64,000 bases of DNA from Bacteroidota bacterium (GTDB lineage Bacteria; Bacteroidota; Ignavibacteria; UBA10030; UBA8401): contig JBBAAO010000001.1 of NCBI GenBank assembly GCA_041658205.1, forward strand, positions 434,001 to 498,000, in the 5' to 3' direction. Position 1 is the stretch's first letter; each line of letters opens with the position of its first letter. This document shows positions 19,101 through 26,426 of this stretch, in pieces. The position numbers were made by a program, and so were the translations under genes. The notes below the pieces were generated by a model. The model was given only the letters and a program-made list of their open reading frames with translations, searched no databases and had not been told where the DNA came from.

Positions 19101-21509
19101 GGTGATACGAACAAGGTTACCATTTCGTGGGGAGCAGCTGCGGACATTACTCCGCCAATAACATATCGCGTGTTCATTGCTACACAAAATGGATCGTTCA
19201 ATTATTCAAAGATTGATACCCAACTTACTGGAACTTCGGTTACCATCGCAAACCTTCAGAATTTTCAACGATATTATTTTGTTGTTCGTTCTATTGATGC
19301 TGTGGGAAATCTTGATACGAACACAACAATAGTCACAGCAATTCCCTCTGCAAAATCACGAATAGCATTGATAACGCTTCCGTCCGTTACACAACGTGGT
19401 GCAATAAAAATACCATATTCGGTTGTTGTGGCTACTTCGGATACAGTTAGTCTTGTGGCTCTGCACTCTATCAATGGTATAGTGTATGACACTGTTAAAG
19501 GAATTCCTGTTTCAGCGCAGAAAATTACTCAATCGAAAAACGATACGCTCACATGGAATACATCCGCCGATATTTCGGGAGAAGTAGGAACAGTTACGCT
19601 TAAGCTTGTGCCGGTTGGAAGAGCTGGTGATGGCGTTTCACTTATTTCCTCTCAATTTGCAATTGATAACAAAGCGCCCGTCTTTGGTGGCTTGGTTGCT
19701 GCGATTGCGGATACCAGTGGAACCGGAGTCATCCTACAATGGAATAGGGGAAATGATTATTCTTTACCGATGAAGTATTCGCTGTATCAATCCGAATCTT
19801 CTACGATAAATTATACACAACCTATAGTAACAGATTTGACAGATACTACAATTGTGATTAAAAATTTAACAGCATTTAAGACCTATTATTTTGCGGTTCG
19901 GGGGAGTGATGCTGTAGGTAACAGTGAACAAAATAGTACAATACTTTCCGTTGTGCCATCAAGGAAAATAAAGGCATTAACAGTCACAGTCTCATCAGCA
20001 ACGTACCGGTCATCTGTCCCGATCTCGTATCTGCTGGAATCAGTGAATAATGATACAGCATCAATTGCTATTTCCTATTCTACTAATAATGGAACAGAGT
20101 GGAAAACTGCATCAAAAATCACCGGTACACAATCTGCCATAACTCAGTTTGGATCATTATTGTCCGTCCAATGGAATCCATTGCAAGAGATTCCGAATTT
20201 CGAAGGCGCTTTAGTAAAAATTAAAATAGTTCCTAATGGAAGAGGCGGATCTGGCGTTGCTGGCGAATCTGGTCTTTTCACTGTGGATACGAAAATACCG
20301 GAATTTTCGGGTATCACCACTGTATTGGATAATGCATCGCATGAATTGGGTTCGTTGATTCTGCAATGGAGTAGTGCGAAAGATACGTCTAAGCCGATTA
20401 TGTATTATATCTATCATTCACAAAATGTGTTTGATAAAAATACTCTTCCTGCTGAGTATGATTCGCTGGCATCAACAAGTGATACCATTCGAAATCTTGA
20501 AAACAATAAAAAATATTACTTTTATGTCCGGTCACGAGATGCAATGTGGAATATCGATACCAATAACGCAGTGAAGATATATGATGTTCCGTACATTGCA
20601 GATTTTGATGGCGTAAAAGGTGTATCCACGGGCGACCTTGCTGTGTTTGCTAACGGTTGGTCCAATAACAATTTAAGTGTTGTCGATATCGGTCCGGCAA
20701 CAGGCACGCCTCCAAATCTTGTCATTGCCAAAGATAAAAACCGCGATTTTGAAGATTTAATGACATTCTCACGCATGTGGAATTGGTGGGTAGAAAATCC
20801 TGTGCCGAATGCATTCTTCGCAAAACGATCAACGGAAGAAAAACAGGAAGTTGCTTTGGTCGGACAGACACACTTAAAACCGAATGAGAAGAAGAACTTC
20901 ACAATCCAATTACCAAAAATTGATTCAGCGAGGGCAGTCGCAGTCTATATTAAGACAACAGTGGGATCATTTGCTCTCGATTCCGTTCAAGCGCACAGTG
21001 AAGGAAACAATTTCTCTTTGGTAAATAAAAACGGCGATAACGGTTTGATTACATTTACTGTTGCTTCGTTCGATTCTACGCTGGAAAAGAAAAATATCGA
21101 TCGGGCGCTTTCACTTTCACTGTATACCACGAAGAAGTTAACGGAAGAACCAATCGAATTATCGGCAGTATATTACGATTATCGCGGAGCAGTGAAATAT
21201 ATCGCACGAGGAACTTCGTCTATTAGCTGGCGTCCGGTCGTTCCGGAAGTTTTTGCCATTTCGCAAAACTATCCTAACCCATTCAATCCGGCAACGACTA
21301 TCGAATATCAGCTGCCGAAAGATACACGAGTTGTGTTAAAGGTGTATAACCTTTTAGGACAAGAGGTTGCGACGTTGATGGATGGAAACCAAAAAGCGGG
21401 CTATTACACAGCACGATGGAATGCTCAAAACTTCGCTACCGGCGTCTATATTTACCGCTTATATTCCAAGGATTTTGTGCAGACAAAAAAAATGTTGCTG
21501 CTGAAGTGA
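13116..21509 (+). CDS. Giant T9SS-secreted multidomain surface protein
   Basis: A 2797-residue protein with signal peptide (1-21). Order: two 70-residue repeats opening EYFIDTDPGFG and EYYFNTDPGYG; FN3 (168-255); IPT/TIG (266-347); an FG-GAP/VCBS propeller-type block with many DGDGKxD loops (351-730); FN3 (731-824); second IPT/TIG and FG-GAP block (825-1292); FN3; LamG/concanavalin-like domain (1388-1606); several FN3 modules; three 205-residue Ig/FN3 units (about 1875-2490); a dockerin-like segment with two Asp-rich loops (2490-2560, DFDGVKGVSTGDLAVFANGW and DKNRDFEDLMTFSRMW); and a T9SS type A sorting domain (2708-2797) with ISQNYPNPFNPATTIEYQLP. It should be exported and attached at the cell surface, as an adhesin or scaffold. 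The DGDGK loops suggest calcium binding. A terminator follows at 21561. Confidence 0.93.
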   Translation: MIMRLFKTFLFLLLFNICVNAQQITKVEYFIDTDPGFGSGTSVTITSANNLTKNFTASLTGVAEGIHVLYIRAMDENGHWGIPVSKPFILQNIASNPNITRIEYYFNTDPGYGNGTAVTISSANDATGSFTADISGLAAGSHKLFVRAKDSNNKWSVVIEKSFTKSTVIPTTPSGLVVTDTTGGNVTIKWSKNTNIDFAKYRIYFSTSQDPTTLVDSMLTAGDTSKTFTNIQLQTFYYVRITAVNTANAVSNYSNNLTIRRGSSVPSITSFAPLFGKPGDTITISGTGFSATQASNIVYFGAVKASVASSSLSDIKVTVPFGATFGPITVTVNGLTVASMRTFTPTFLGTQSFNATSFAAGVTVTSGATTGAGFIHNSISADIDGDGNTDVAIVEAASSIFSVFRNKLTGTGTFTTGSLDAKVSFNTGSHPYGIASGDLNGDGKVDIAVVSYNDKTVSAYLNESTLGQVQFSNPLTVSTPINPITVAIGDIDGDGKQDMVVGTLGTLISVYRNTSTSGALSFAPRVDATAGSEVEYGNIALGDVDGDGKIDIVMSSPVANTSGNISIVPNNSTPGAIVLGTKVDFAGPNSNSSKSVVLGDANGDGKLDMFSAGPGGLYIYRNISTTPGTISVSTFQAGVIIGVGTSASLVMSDMDGDAKPDLIIGGVYIMKNKIASSNSSFSTNSFESSPNYTPTITYSISLGDFNNDGRMDIMSATGTANDLQIHRNTLAYVPVPTPISPMNGSNERNPVVFNWSSSTAATSYRIQVGTDSSFVSPTFDTTTALTTVTINNLTANTKYFWRARAINSIGNTNYSAAQGFTPRDIPTITSFTPTSAKPGDVITITGTNFNVVTTNNKVIFGAVSVTPSSGSAATLTVTVPYGATLGAITVTDTATRLTATSKSFFTPTFLGVQSFDANSFAAGVTVTSAATSGGGLLYGSTSADFDGDGKTDIAIGDYNASNFLLYRNNHTGTGAFSVGSFDAKITVNTVSGPYGMASGDLNGDGKIDIAVNNFTDKTVSAYLNESTPGTVQFASPVTMAVSATGSPNSLRIGDIDGDGKNDIVVLSTSAVISVLRNTTAGGTLSFAPKVEATASTSSNSPGNVVLGDIDSDGKLDIIASCPTTNTFGSVSVLLNTSTPGTVSLAAKVEFSSTNSGNSDKVVVGDANGDGKLDIFTVGVSGVNAYRNTTTTPGSLTFQTAVLISSASSVLGINDMDGDGKPDLIVGPVTIFRNKIVSSGSSFSVNSFEASPQYQPTVSYSMSLGDFNNDGRTDILSATGTVNDLMILRNTITLNSPPVIPIFVSALSGDAKVTIKWNKVSDKDILRYRIFADTSAIPLKQIDSTIAGNQNDTSRVISGLINYQKYYFRVAAVDSVGQQGEYSQILSATPTGLFAGEYFVDANTSMILHMNELNGTSVTDSTSLSNNGIATGTTIVTGRFGRARNFNGTSDEITVANSASLNFTSTDPLTIEAWVYRTGNPISGSMHILGKRVGTSDQINYQLVWESGKGYVFNAKKNSILSEVKSDTVFAPMNKWTHVVGSFDGTTLRMYVNGRLLSSAAGNIGDANTADLKIGTSGTMAERWQGLIDEVRISKIARAPQSFNLQAPPVNITATLGNTNISLSWQEGGGQVALTRYKIYRGSDSSNVVLIDSTIQTNFTSVNLESGKRYYYRLSSVDITGFESEKSYAALFITKLYAPALSSQAIQKTRATLIWKSIANAVSYSIYRGADSVTTALIGTVSDTLHIDSTLSPSGKYFYKVGAKTAFNATGDTSFAIKVIAKPETPVSLSASQIKDTRIKIQWSSGGGTPTKYIIYRSLDGSEFSILGTSAQPVFIDSGLTESTNYYYRISALNEINDSSAWSNVLQIKTTRTLPKITALTPIATVPSTKFGTVAIRYTVSLGTADTVSLTGYYSTDSGKTYVKTSNISGKINLIISALQDTVYWNTKIDLPNQELTSVKFYISPTGLGGIGDSVVTPIFSVDNKTPQFAGATVAIGDTNKVTISWGAAADITPPITYRVFIATQNGSFNYSKIDTQLTGTSVTIANLQNFQRYYFVVRSIDAVGNLDTNTTIVTAIPSAKSRIALITLPSVTQRGAIKIPYSVVVATSDTVSLVALHSINGIVYDTVKGIPVSAQKITQSKNDTLTWNTSADISGEVGTVTLKLVPVGRAGDGVSLISSQFAIDNKAPVFGGLVAAIADTSGTGVILQWNRGNDYSLPMKYSLYQSESSTINYTQPIVTDLTDTTIVIKNLTAFKTYYFAVRGSDAVGNSEQNSTILSVVPSRKIKALTVTVSSATYRSSVPISYLLESVNNDTASIAISYSTNNGTEWKTASKITGTQSAITQFGSLLSVQWNPLQEIPNFEGALVKIKIVPNGRGGSGVAGESGLFTVDTKIPEFSGITTVLDNASHELGSLILQWSSAKDTSKPIMYYIYHSQNVFDKNTLPAEYDSLASTSDTIRNLENNKKYYFYVRSRDAMWNIDTNNAVKIYDVPYIADFDGVKGVSTGDLAVFANGWSNNNLSVVDIGPATGTPPNLVIAKDKNRDFEDLMTFSRMWNWWVENPVPNAFFAKRSTEEKQEVALVGQTHLKPNEKKNFTIQLPKIDSARAVAVYIKTTVGSFALDSVQAHSEGNNFSLVNKNGDNGLITFTVASFDSTLEKKNIDRALSLSLYTTKKLTEEPIELSAVYYDYRGAVKYIARGTSSISWRPVVPEVFAISQNYPNPFNPATTIEYQLPKDTRVVLKVYNLLGQEVATLMDGNQKAGYYTARWNAQNFATGVYIYRLYSKDFVQTKKMLLLK
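13915..16990 (+). repeat. Tandem internal duplication (IPT/TIG plus FG-GAP module)
   Basis: Within the giant gene, 13915-15305 and 15592-16990 encode the same module order. Landmark codons SFNATSFAAGVTVTS (from 14169) and SFDANSFAAGVTVTS (from 15855) are 1686 nt (562 codons) apart, and the match continues through DGDGKTDIAI, SGDLNGDGKIDIAV and SLGDFNNDGR. The copies have diverged at many positions, so the duplication is not recent, but DNA stretches such as GCAGCGGGGGTGAC remain identical. Confidence 0.85.
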
Positions 21510-21560
21510 TCTCACGGTATCTTAACAAAGTGGTATCGCAAAATCGTTAGCGTAAAAACT

Positions 21561-21587
21561 ACGGTACTCCACGTGCCGTATTTTTTT
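21561..21587 (+). terminator. Rho-independent terminator after giant gene
   Basis: ACGGTAC (21561-21567) pairs with GTGCCGT (21573-21579) with one wobble around a 5-nt loop, followed by A and seven T. It lies 51 nt after the stop and just upstream of the next start codon (21604). Confidence 0.75.
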
Positions 21588-21603
21588 AGTATAAAGGTTT
21601 ATT

Positions 21604-23121
21604 ATGAAAACTCTTCTTTGTGTCTTCTCAATATCGTTGCTCTTCAGCCAAACACCCGAATGGGTGACAAAGCAGGGGAAAAGTTCAAAGCATCCCGAGT
21701 TTCAATTTCTTACTGGGTATGGGATTGAATCGGTAGAGAATGATGCTCAAAAAGAAAAGGCAAAAGGGAATGCTATTGCCGACGCCCGCAAAAATCTTAT
21801 TGAAAAGATCCGAATTAATATTCAATCGACCGTTGCTGCGAAATCGGAGGAGACCGGAGGTGCATTTTCATCATTTTTTTCCAGTGCCACTCAATCAACG
21901 TCCAATCTGGAAATTCAAGGATTAGAAACTGAAACGTTTTACGATGACGATGAAGAGGAGATCCATGCGTTTGTGTTTGTGAAAAGGGACCATCTTGTTT
22001 TGCTCTATTCTTCTAAAGTAAGTGCACTGAAAAAAGAGATTGAGGACAAAATACAACTGGCAAAAACAATGGAGGGGCAAAAAAAATCCACTCAGGCTTT
22101 AAACGAATATCTCAGCTGTTATCCGCTGGTTCGTCAATTAGAAGAATCGCAATCGATCCTTACATTTGTAAAAGTTTCAAATTCCTTAAATGAACTGGAA
22201 CAAACTGCAAAAACAAATGAAGTTACCGTCGGCCAAATTCGGGAAGCGGTGTCAAAGATCGTTCAACGTCCAATCAACACGGTGGATGACTTGGCATGGT
22301 TTCTTAGTTATCAATTGAAAGATCAGGCAGAACAAAAGCAGTCAGGAAAAATTCAAACATTGGTGACTCCATTAGTTTATCAGGATACGAAAATTGGAAG
22401 TTCGTTCTCACGATATTTCAATCAAGTACTGGAACAAAAATTGCCGGAAGTAGCTCAATGGGATGCCGTTGCACAGGCAGGTGCGCCGTATATTTTGACC
22501 GGATCGTATTGGGAACAGAAAGAGAATGTTAAATTCCTGATCAATATGAGGAATGTGAAGGATGGAAGAATTATTGCCAGCGCTGAGGCGACGGTCCCGA
22601 TATTAATCATTGCATCAAGTAATAAAAGCATGACGCCGGAAAATTACAAAAGTGCGCTTGCCGATCAAAAAATATTTGCAGAGGGAGAGAGTGCCGGGGG
22701 AGGTTTGATGGTAGAAGCGTGGACGAACAAAGAGACCCAAGGGAATTTGTTCACCGAGGGAGAAAAGATGAAAGTAACTGTTCGTGTGAATATGCCTTCT
22801 TATATCCGCTTTATCTATCACCTGGCAGATGGGAAACGGGCATTATTGTATAATGAATATTTTCTGGATGCTACCAAAGTGAATGTTGCGTATGAGATAC
22901 CGCAAGAATTTGAATGTTCACCTCCTTTTGGAAGTGAGGTACTGCAAATTTTTGCACGGACTGATAAATTTGATCCGGCGCCAATCGAAAGTATTGATGG
23001 ATATGATTACCTTAAAGAAGACTTGAAATCATTCTTGGTGAAGACGCGCGGGTTTAAGGCGTCAAAACCGGCAACCATGCAATCCGAAACAAGAATTAAT
23101 CTCACCACGATGAAAGAATAA
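21604..23121 (+). CDS. Exported LPP20/DUF4384 protein
   Basis: A 505-residue protein; AAAGG at 21593-21597 precedes ATG 21604. After a short signal peptide the mature chain begins PEWVTKQGKSSKHPEFQFLTGYG, an LPP20-type opening like that at 3140, with helices (DARKNLIEKIRINIQST) and strands to about residue 145. A helical middle region follows, then a central alpha/beta part (about 240-340) with TLVTPLVYQDTKIGSSFSRY resembling FlgO/CsgG-type folds. A DUF4384-like domain follows (about 355-460): GLMVEAWTNKETQGNLF, TEGEKMKVTVRVNMPSYIRFIYH, then a strand ending FARTDKFDP. DUF4384 is commonly found with caspase domains, and the caspase/PEGA protein at 8991 is in the same gene neighbourhood. It probably acts in the periplasm or at the outer membrane. 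Confidence 0.82.
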   Translation: MKTLLCVFSISLLFSQTPEWVTKQGKSSKHPEFQFLTGYGIESVENDAQKEKAKGNAIADARKNLIEKIRINIQSTVAAKSEETGGAFSSFFSSATQSTSNLEIQGLETETFYDDDEEEIHAFVFVKRDHLVLLYSSKVSALKKEIEDKIQLAKTMEGQKKSTQALNEYLSCYPLVRQLEESQSILTFVKVSNSLNELEQTAKTNEVTVGQIREAVSKIVQRPINTVDDLAWFLSYQLKDQAEQKQSGKIQTLVTPLVYQDTKIGSSFSRYFNQVLEQKLPEVAQWDAVAQAGAPYILTGSYWEQKENVKFLINMRNVKDGRIIASAEATVPILIIASSNKSMTPENYKSALADQKIFAEGESAGGGLMVEAWTNKETQGNLFTEGEKMKVTVRVNMPSYIRFIYHLADGKRALLYNEYFLDATKVNVAYEIPQEFECSPPFGSEVLQIFARTDKFDPAPIESIDGYDYLKEDLKSFLVKTRGFKASKPATMQSETRINLTTMKE

Positions 23122-23155
23122 CGCTTATTGCACTTGAAATGCAACACTAATTTTT

Positions 23156-23187
23156 AACGCCAGTCATCCGATTGGCGTTTTTATTTT
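23156..23187 (+). terminator. Rho-independent terminator
   Basis: AACGCCA (23156-23162) and TGGCGTT (23173-23179) form a perfect 7-bp stem with a 10-nt loop, followed by TTTATTTT. It closes the 1-23 kb envelope region. The rest of the gap to 23405 is A+T rich with no other feature seen. Confidence 0.85.
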
Positions 23188-23404
23188 AAAAAACCGAATA
23201 AAAATAGTTTTTCACTCATGAATTCCTCTCAAATGCAATTTTTTTCGATCTTGGAGTATTATTCTTAATTTTTCTTCCTTTTTTGTGATTATGTTTGAAT
23301 CGAAAGTGTACTTTGATGCATCATATCAACGAAAGAAACTGTGCAACCGGACTATTTAGACTTATTTCAAATACAGATGGAATAAAGAGATTTTTAAGAA
23401 TTTT

Positions 23405-25069
23405 ATGACAAACAGCAATCCTAAAAAAATATTGATCATCGGCGGCGTAGCCGGCGGCGCAACGGCGGCAGCACGTATTCGACGATTGGATGAAACGGCA
23501 GAGATTACAGTCCTAGAAAAAGGGCCGTATGTTAGTTTTGCCAATTGCGGACTTCCATACTTTATTAGTAGAGATATTCAGCGTCGCTCAAATCTGCTTC
23601 TTCAGACTCCGGAAGGATTCTTCAGTCGTTATCGTGTGCAAGTTAAGACCAATACGGAAGCAATCGAAATTCAGCGAAGTAAAAAAATAGTTTTTGCAAG
23701 AACACTTCAAGGTGAAGAACAATTTTCCTATGACAAATTGATATTAGCTCAAGGGGGCTCACCAATTGTTCCGCCACTTCCCGGTATTGTGAATGATCAT
23801 GTCTTTAAGCTTTGGACAATTCCGGATATGGATCGCATCCATAAATTTATCGAAGAGAAAAAACCAAAGAAGGCTGTTGTTGCCGGAGGTGGATTTATCG
23901 GTTTGGAAATGGCAGAAGCACTGCATGCACGAGGGATAGAAGTAACATTAGTTGAATTGGCTCCACAAGTGATGATTTTGATGGATCCTGAATTTGGAGC
24001 GATGATCAAATCGGGACTTCAAGAAAAAGGTATCATTGTCAAAACGTCAATCGGTCTTTCTGCGATTGCAGAAAACAGTGTAACGCTGAGTGATAGTTCA
24101 ACAATTGAAGCAAATATGGTTTTGCTTTCGATTGGTGTTCGTCCTGAATTGACGCTGGCAAAATCTGCCGGATTAGAGATTGGCCCAAGCGGCGGTCTTA
24201 TTATTGATGAAACAATGTGTACAAATGATCCGGATATTTATGCTGCCGGTGATATGGTAGAAATAGAAAATAAGGTGCATGGTAAGAAAGTTCGTATTCC
24301 TCTTGCCGGACCTGCAAATAGACAAGGAAGAATAGCCGGGACAAATGTGCTTGGCGGCAAGATGGTGTATCGGGGCGCGCTTGGGACATCGGTTGTAAAA
24401 TTATTTGATCGAACTGCTGCTTCAACAGGATTATCGGAGAAAGCGGCACGTGAATCAGGTTTTGATGTTGGGATTGCCTATGTCTTTAAAGATAATCATG
24501 TCACTTATTTCCCCGGCGGAAAACCACTTGCATTGAAAATTGTGTATGATAAGAAAACGACGAAGCTTCTTGGTGGACAAGCATACGGCGAAGCTGGAGT
24601 GGAAAAAAGAATCGATGTGCTTGCAACAGCTCTTCATGGAAAAATGACCCTGGAAGATCTTTCTGAATTGGATCTTGCCTATGCTCCACCATACAACAGC
24701 GCAAACGATCCCGTAAATATGGCATCATTCATCGGTCTCAATCATATCAGCGGATATAGTCCAATAAAGACGCCAGTTGAAGTAATGCAAGAGTTGGAAA
24801 AAGGGAATGGAATTATTCTGGATGTGAGAACTGTTGGAGAACAGGCGAAAGCTCCTCTGTTGAATGTTATTCACATTCCTGCAGATGAAATTCGAGATCG
24901 TCTTGATGATATACCGAAAAATAAAACGGTATATTTATTAAGCAAAGATGGTTTCCTTGGACACACGAGTTTACAGATTCTTAAAGCCGAAGGATGGACT
25001 AACATATTTAATATTACGGGTGGATACTCCGCGGCACAATGGTTTGATGGTTGGAATTTCAATATATAA
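23405..25069 (+). CDS. CoA-disulfide-reductase-like flavoprotein with rhodanese tail
   Basis: A 554-residue cytoplasmic enzyme of the pyridine nucleotide-disulfide oxidoreductase class. It has an N-terminal FAD-binding motif (IIGGVAGGATAAARIRR), the single active-site Cys48 in SFANCGLPYF typical of CoA-disulfide reductase/NADH oxidase, an NAD(P) motif (AVVAGGGFIGLEMAEAL), a FAD ribityl motif (IYAAGDMVE) and a C-terminal dimerisation domain ending in ALHGKMTLEDLSELDL and YAPPY. The last 90 residues (from about 460) form a rhodanese domain with ILDVRTVGE. The position of the catalytic Cys is Ser in VYLLSKDGFLGHTS, so sulfur transfer by this domain should be lost. The stand-alone rhodanese at 25449 keeps its Cys. 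Roles could be reduction of CoA disulfide, CoA persulfide or polysulfide; I cannot separate these. Confidence 0.9.
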   Translation: MTNSNPKKILIIGGVAGGATAAARIRRLDETAEITVLEKGPYVSFANCGLPYFISRDIQRRSNLLLQTPEGFFSRYRVQVKTNTEAIEIQRSKKIVFARTLQGEEQFSYDKLILAQGGSPIVPPLPGIVNDHVFKLWTIPDMDRIHKFIEEKKPKKAVVAGGGFIGLEMAEALHARGIEVTLVELAPQVMILMDPEFGAMIKSGLQEKGIIVKTSIGLSAIAENSVTLSDSSTIEANMVLLSIGVRPELTLAKSAGLEIGPSGGLIIDETMCTNDPDIYAAGDMVEIENKVHGKKVRIPLAGPANRQGRIAGTNVLGGKMVYRGALGTSVVKLFDRTAASTGLSEKAARESGFDVGIAYVFKDNHVTYFPGGKPLALKIVYDKKTTKLLGGQAYGEAGVEKRIDVLATALHGKMTLEDLSELDLAYAPPYNSANDPVNMASFIGLNHISGYSPIKTPVEVMQELEKGNGIILDVRTVGEQAKAPLLNVIHIPADEIRDRLDDIPKNKTVYLLSKDGFLGHTSLQILKAEGWTNIFNITGGYSAAQWFDGWNFNI

Positions 25070-25072
25070 TAT

Positions 25073-25405
25073 CACTGCTGTCCAAAATAAGTCTTAAATG
25101 AATACAAAATTTACTGTAGTAACTTAAATTGGACAAATATATTTTTATAACAAGTAGTAAACCCCCTTTGGTGTATTGTTGAGATCGTATTAAAGTGTGT
25201 GGGTGCGAAATTTAGGAGGACTGAGCGAATGGGAAAGCGATGAATGACGGGACTTTTGATGGCGCGATTCGCGCCATCAACGGGCAAGAGCGAACGGGAT
25301 TCATCGCGCGCGTTAAATTTCGCAAGGAGTTCTTTTGCTTCTTTTCTTGCTCCGTCAAGAAAAGAAGAGAGTGAAGTATTTTGTTGTTTTTTTTAATGTA
25401 TTTTG
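25073..25405 (+). repeat. Structured dispersed repeat, copy 1
   Basis: Fills the 380-nt gap between two sulfur genes and matches 56532-56972 along its length. The core (25205-25323) is a set of nested perfect inverted repeats: GCGAAATTTA (25205-25214) with TAAATTTCGC (25314-25323); GCGATGAAT (25237-25245) with ATTCATCGC (25299-25307); GATGGCGCGA (25258-25267) with TCGCGCCATC (25269-25278). It is A+T rich outside the core. A short minus-strand frame crosses it in both copies with the same 30 codons at its 3' end, most simply because the DNA is repeated. It could be a structured RNA or a non-autonomous mobile element. Confidence 0.8.
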
Positions 25406-25448
25406 AACAAGTCTGATATAATATCATATTTATTTTAAGGAGAAAGAA

Positions 25449-25721
25449 ATGTCTAGTTTAGCAGACAAAATATCAAATGGTGCAAAAATTGTCGATGTAC
25501 GAACAGTGGAAGAGTTTAATGAAGAAGCATTTCCGAATGCAGTGAACATTCCGGTAAATGAAGTGCAGCTGAGGATGAGTGAATTCGGAGACAAAAACAG
25601 TTCGGTCATCGTCTATTGTGCTTCCGGCGCGCGAAGTGCGTACGTTGCCCGCATGCTAAAGAACGCAGGATATACTGATGTCGTTAATGCCGGCGGATTG
25701 TATGATATGCCCGGCTTATAA
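25449..25721 (+). CDS. Single-domain rhodanese (sulfurtransferase)
   Basis: A 90-residue protein with AAGGAG just upstream of ATG 25449. It is a compact PspE/GlpE-type rhodanese: IVDVRTVEEF at the start, the HIPAH-equivalent FPNAVNIPVNEV, and an intact active-site loop VYCASGARS with Cys57, closing with GYTDVVNAGGL. It has no signal peptide, so it should act in the cytoplasm, accepting and passing on sulfane sulfur. It follows the flavoprotein whose own rhodanese domain has lost the Cys and precedes an exported thioredoxin-fold protein, suggesting persulfide handling as the shared theme. Confidence 0.93.
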   Translation: MSSLADKISNGAKIVDVRTVEEFNEEAFPNAVNIPVNEVQLRMSEFGDKNSSVIVYCASGARSAYVARMLKNAGYTDVVNAGGLYDMPGL

Positions 25722-25759
25722 AACAATGTTGTAGCTTACAGAAGATAAGAAGGACTCAT

Positions 25760-26242
25760 ATGAAAAGATTATTATTTGTAATGCTTGTTATTACACTATC
25801 CTCAACTGTTTTGGCGAAAGACCTTCCGTGGAAAAAATTCAACGCAGGAATTTCCGAAGCAAAAAAATCTGGCAAAAAAGTACTTATTGATGTCTATACG
25901 GATTGGTGTAAATGGTGCAAAACAATGGACACGGTGACCTATAAGGATAAAAAAATAAAAGCATATCTTGAAAAAAATTATGTGTTGATCAAATTAAACG
26001 CAGAGGGAAATGAGCAGATTACATATTCAGGACAAAAAATGAGTCCGGGTGAGTTTGCTCAGGGAATGAGAGTCGATGGATATCCTGCCACATTGTTTAT
26101 GAAAACAAACGGCGAGCCAATTACCGTGCTTCCGGGATTTTCCGAGCCGAAAATGTTCATCCATGTATTAACATTTATTGGTGAGAACCATTTTGAAAAG
26201 AAGAATTTTGAACAATACCTTAAAGAAAAAGGGATAAAATAA
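25760..26242 (+). CDS. Exported thioredoxin-fold protein
   Basis: A 160-residue protein with a signal peptide cut after about Ala19. The thioredoxin fold opens KSGKKVLIDVYTDWCKWCKTMD with the redox pair Cys50-Lys-Trp-Cys53, continues through YVLIKLNAEGNEQITYSGQKM, and has the cis-Pro region VDGYPATLFM. It should be a periplasmic thiol-disulfide or thiol-reducing protein of the DUF255/thioredoxin_7 type. It lies 38 nt after the rhodanese gene and is probably in the same transcript. A short repeat element begins 2 nt after its stop codon. Confidence 0.9.
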   Translation: MKRLLFVMLVITLSSTVLAKDLPWKKFNAGISEAKKSGKKVLIDVYTDWCKWCKTMDTVTYKDKKIKAYLEKNYVLIKLNAEGNEQITYSGQKMSPGEFAQGMRVDGYPATLFMKTNGEPITVLPGFSEPKMFIHVLTFIGENHFEKKNFEQYLKEKGIK

Positions 26243-26243
26243 T

Positions 26244-26401
26244 TAGGAGTGGTCTCAAAAATACCTAAACATTGTCATTTCGAGATGCGAAGCATCGAGA
26301 AATCTCGATTTTGTCTTCAATTATAAAAACGAGATTCCTCACTTAGTTCGGTCTACGACTCGTAGAGAATGACAATAAAATTCATTTTTGAGATACTTCT
26401 A
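26244..26401 (+). repeat. MITE-like element with terminal inverted repeats
   Basis: A 158-bp element with imperfect ends TAGGAGTGGTCTCAAAAAT (26244-26262) and ATTTTTGAGATACTTCTA (26384-26401). A perfect inner pair is ATTGTCATT (26271-26279) with AATGACAAT (26368-26376). The right end is identical over 20 nt to 4685-4704. Inside is another palindrome, CTACGACTCGTAG. It has no coding capacity of its own; it separates the thioredoxin gene from a small membrane-protein gene. Confidence 0.65.
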
Positions 26402-26426
26402 GTGCCACGCATCGCGAAAGGGAAGA

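Noticed and set aside
25212..25427. Minus-strand frame shared with 56713-56925 (same last 30 codons)
   Set aside because: The shared part is explained by the repeated DNA; upstream codons differ and no start signal is present.
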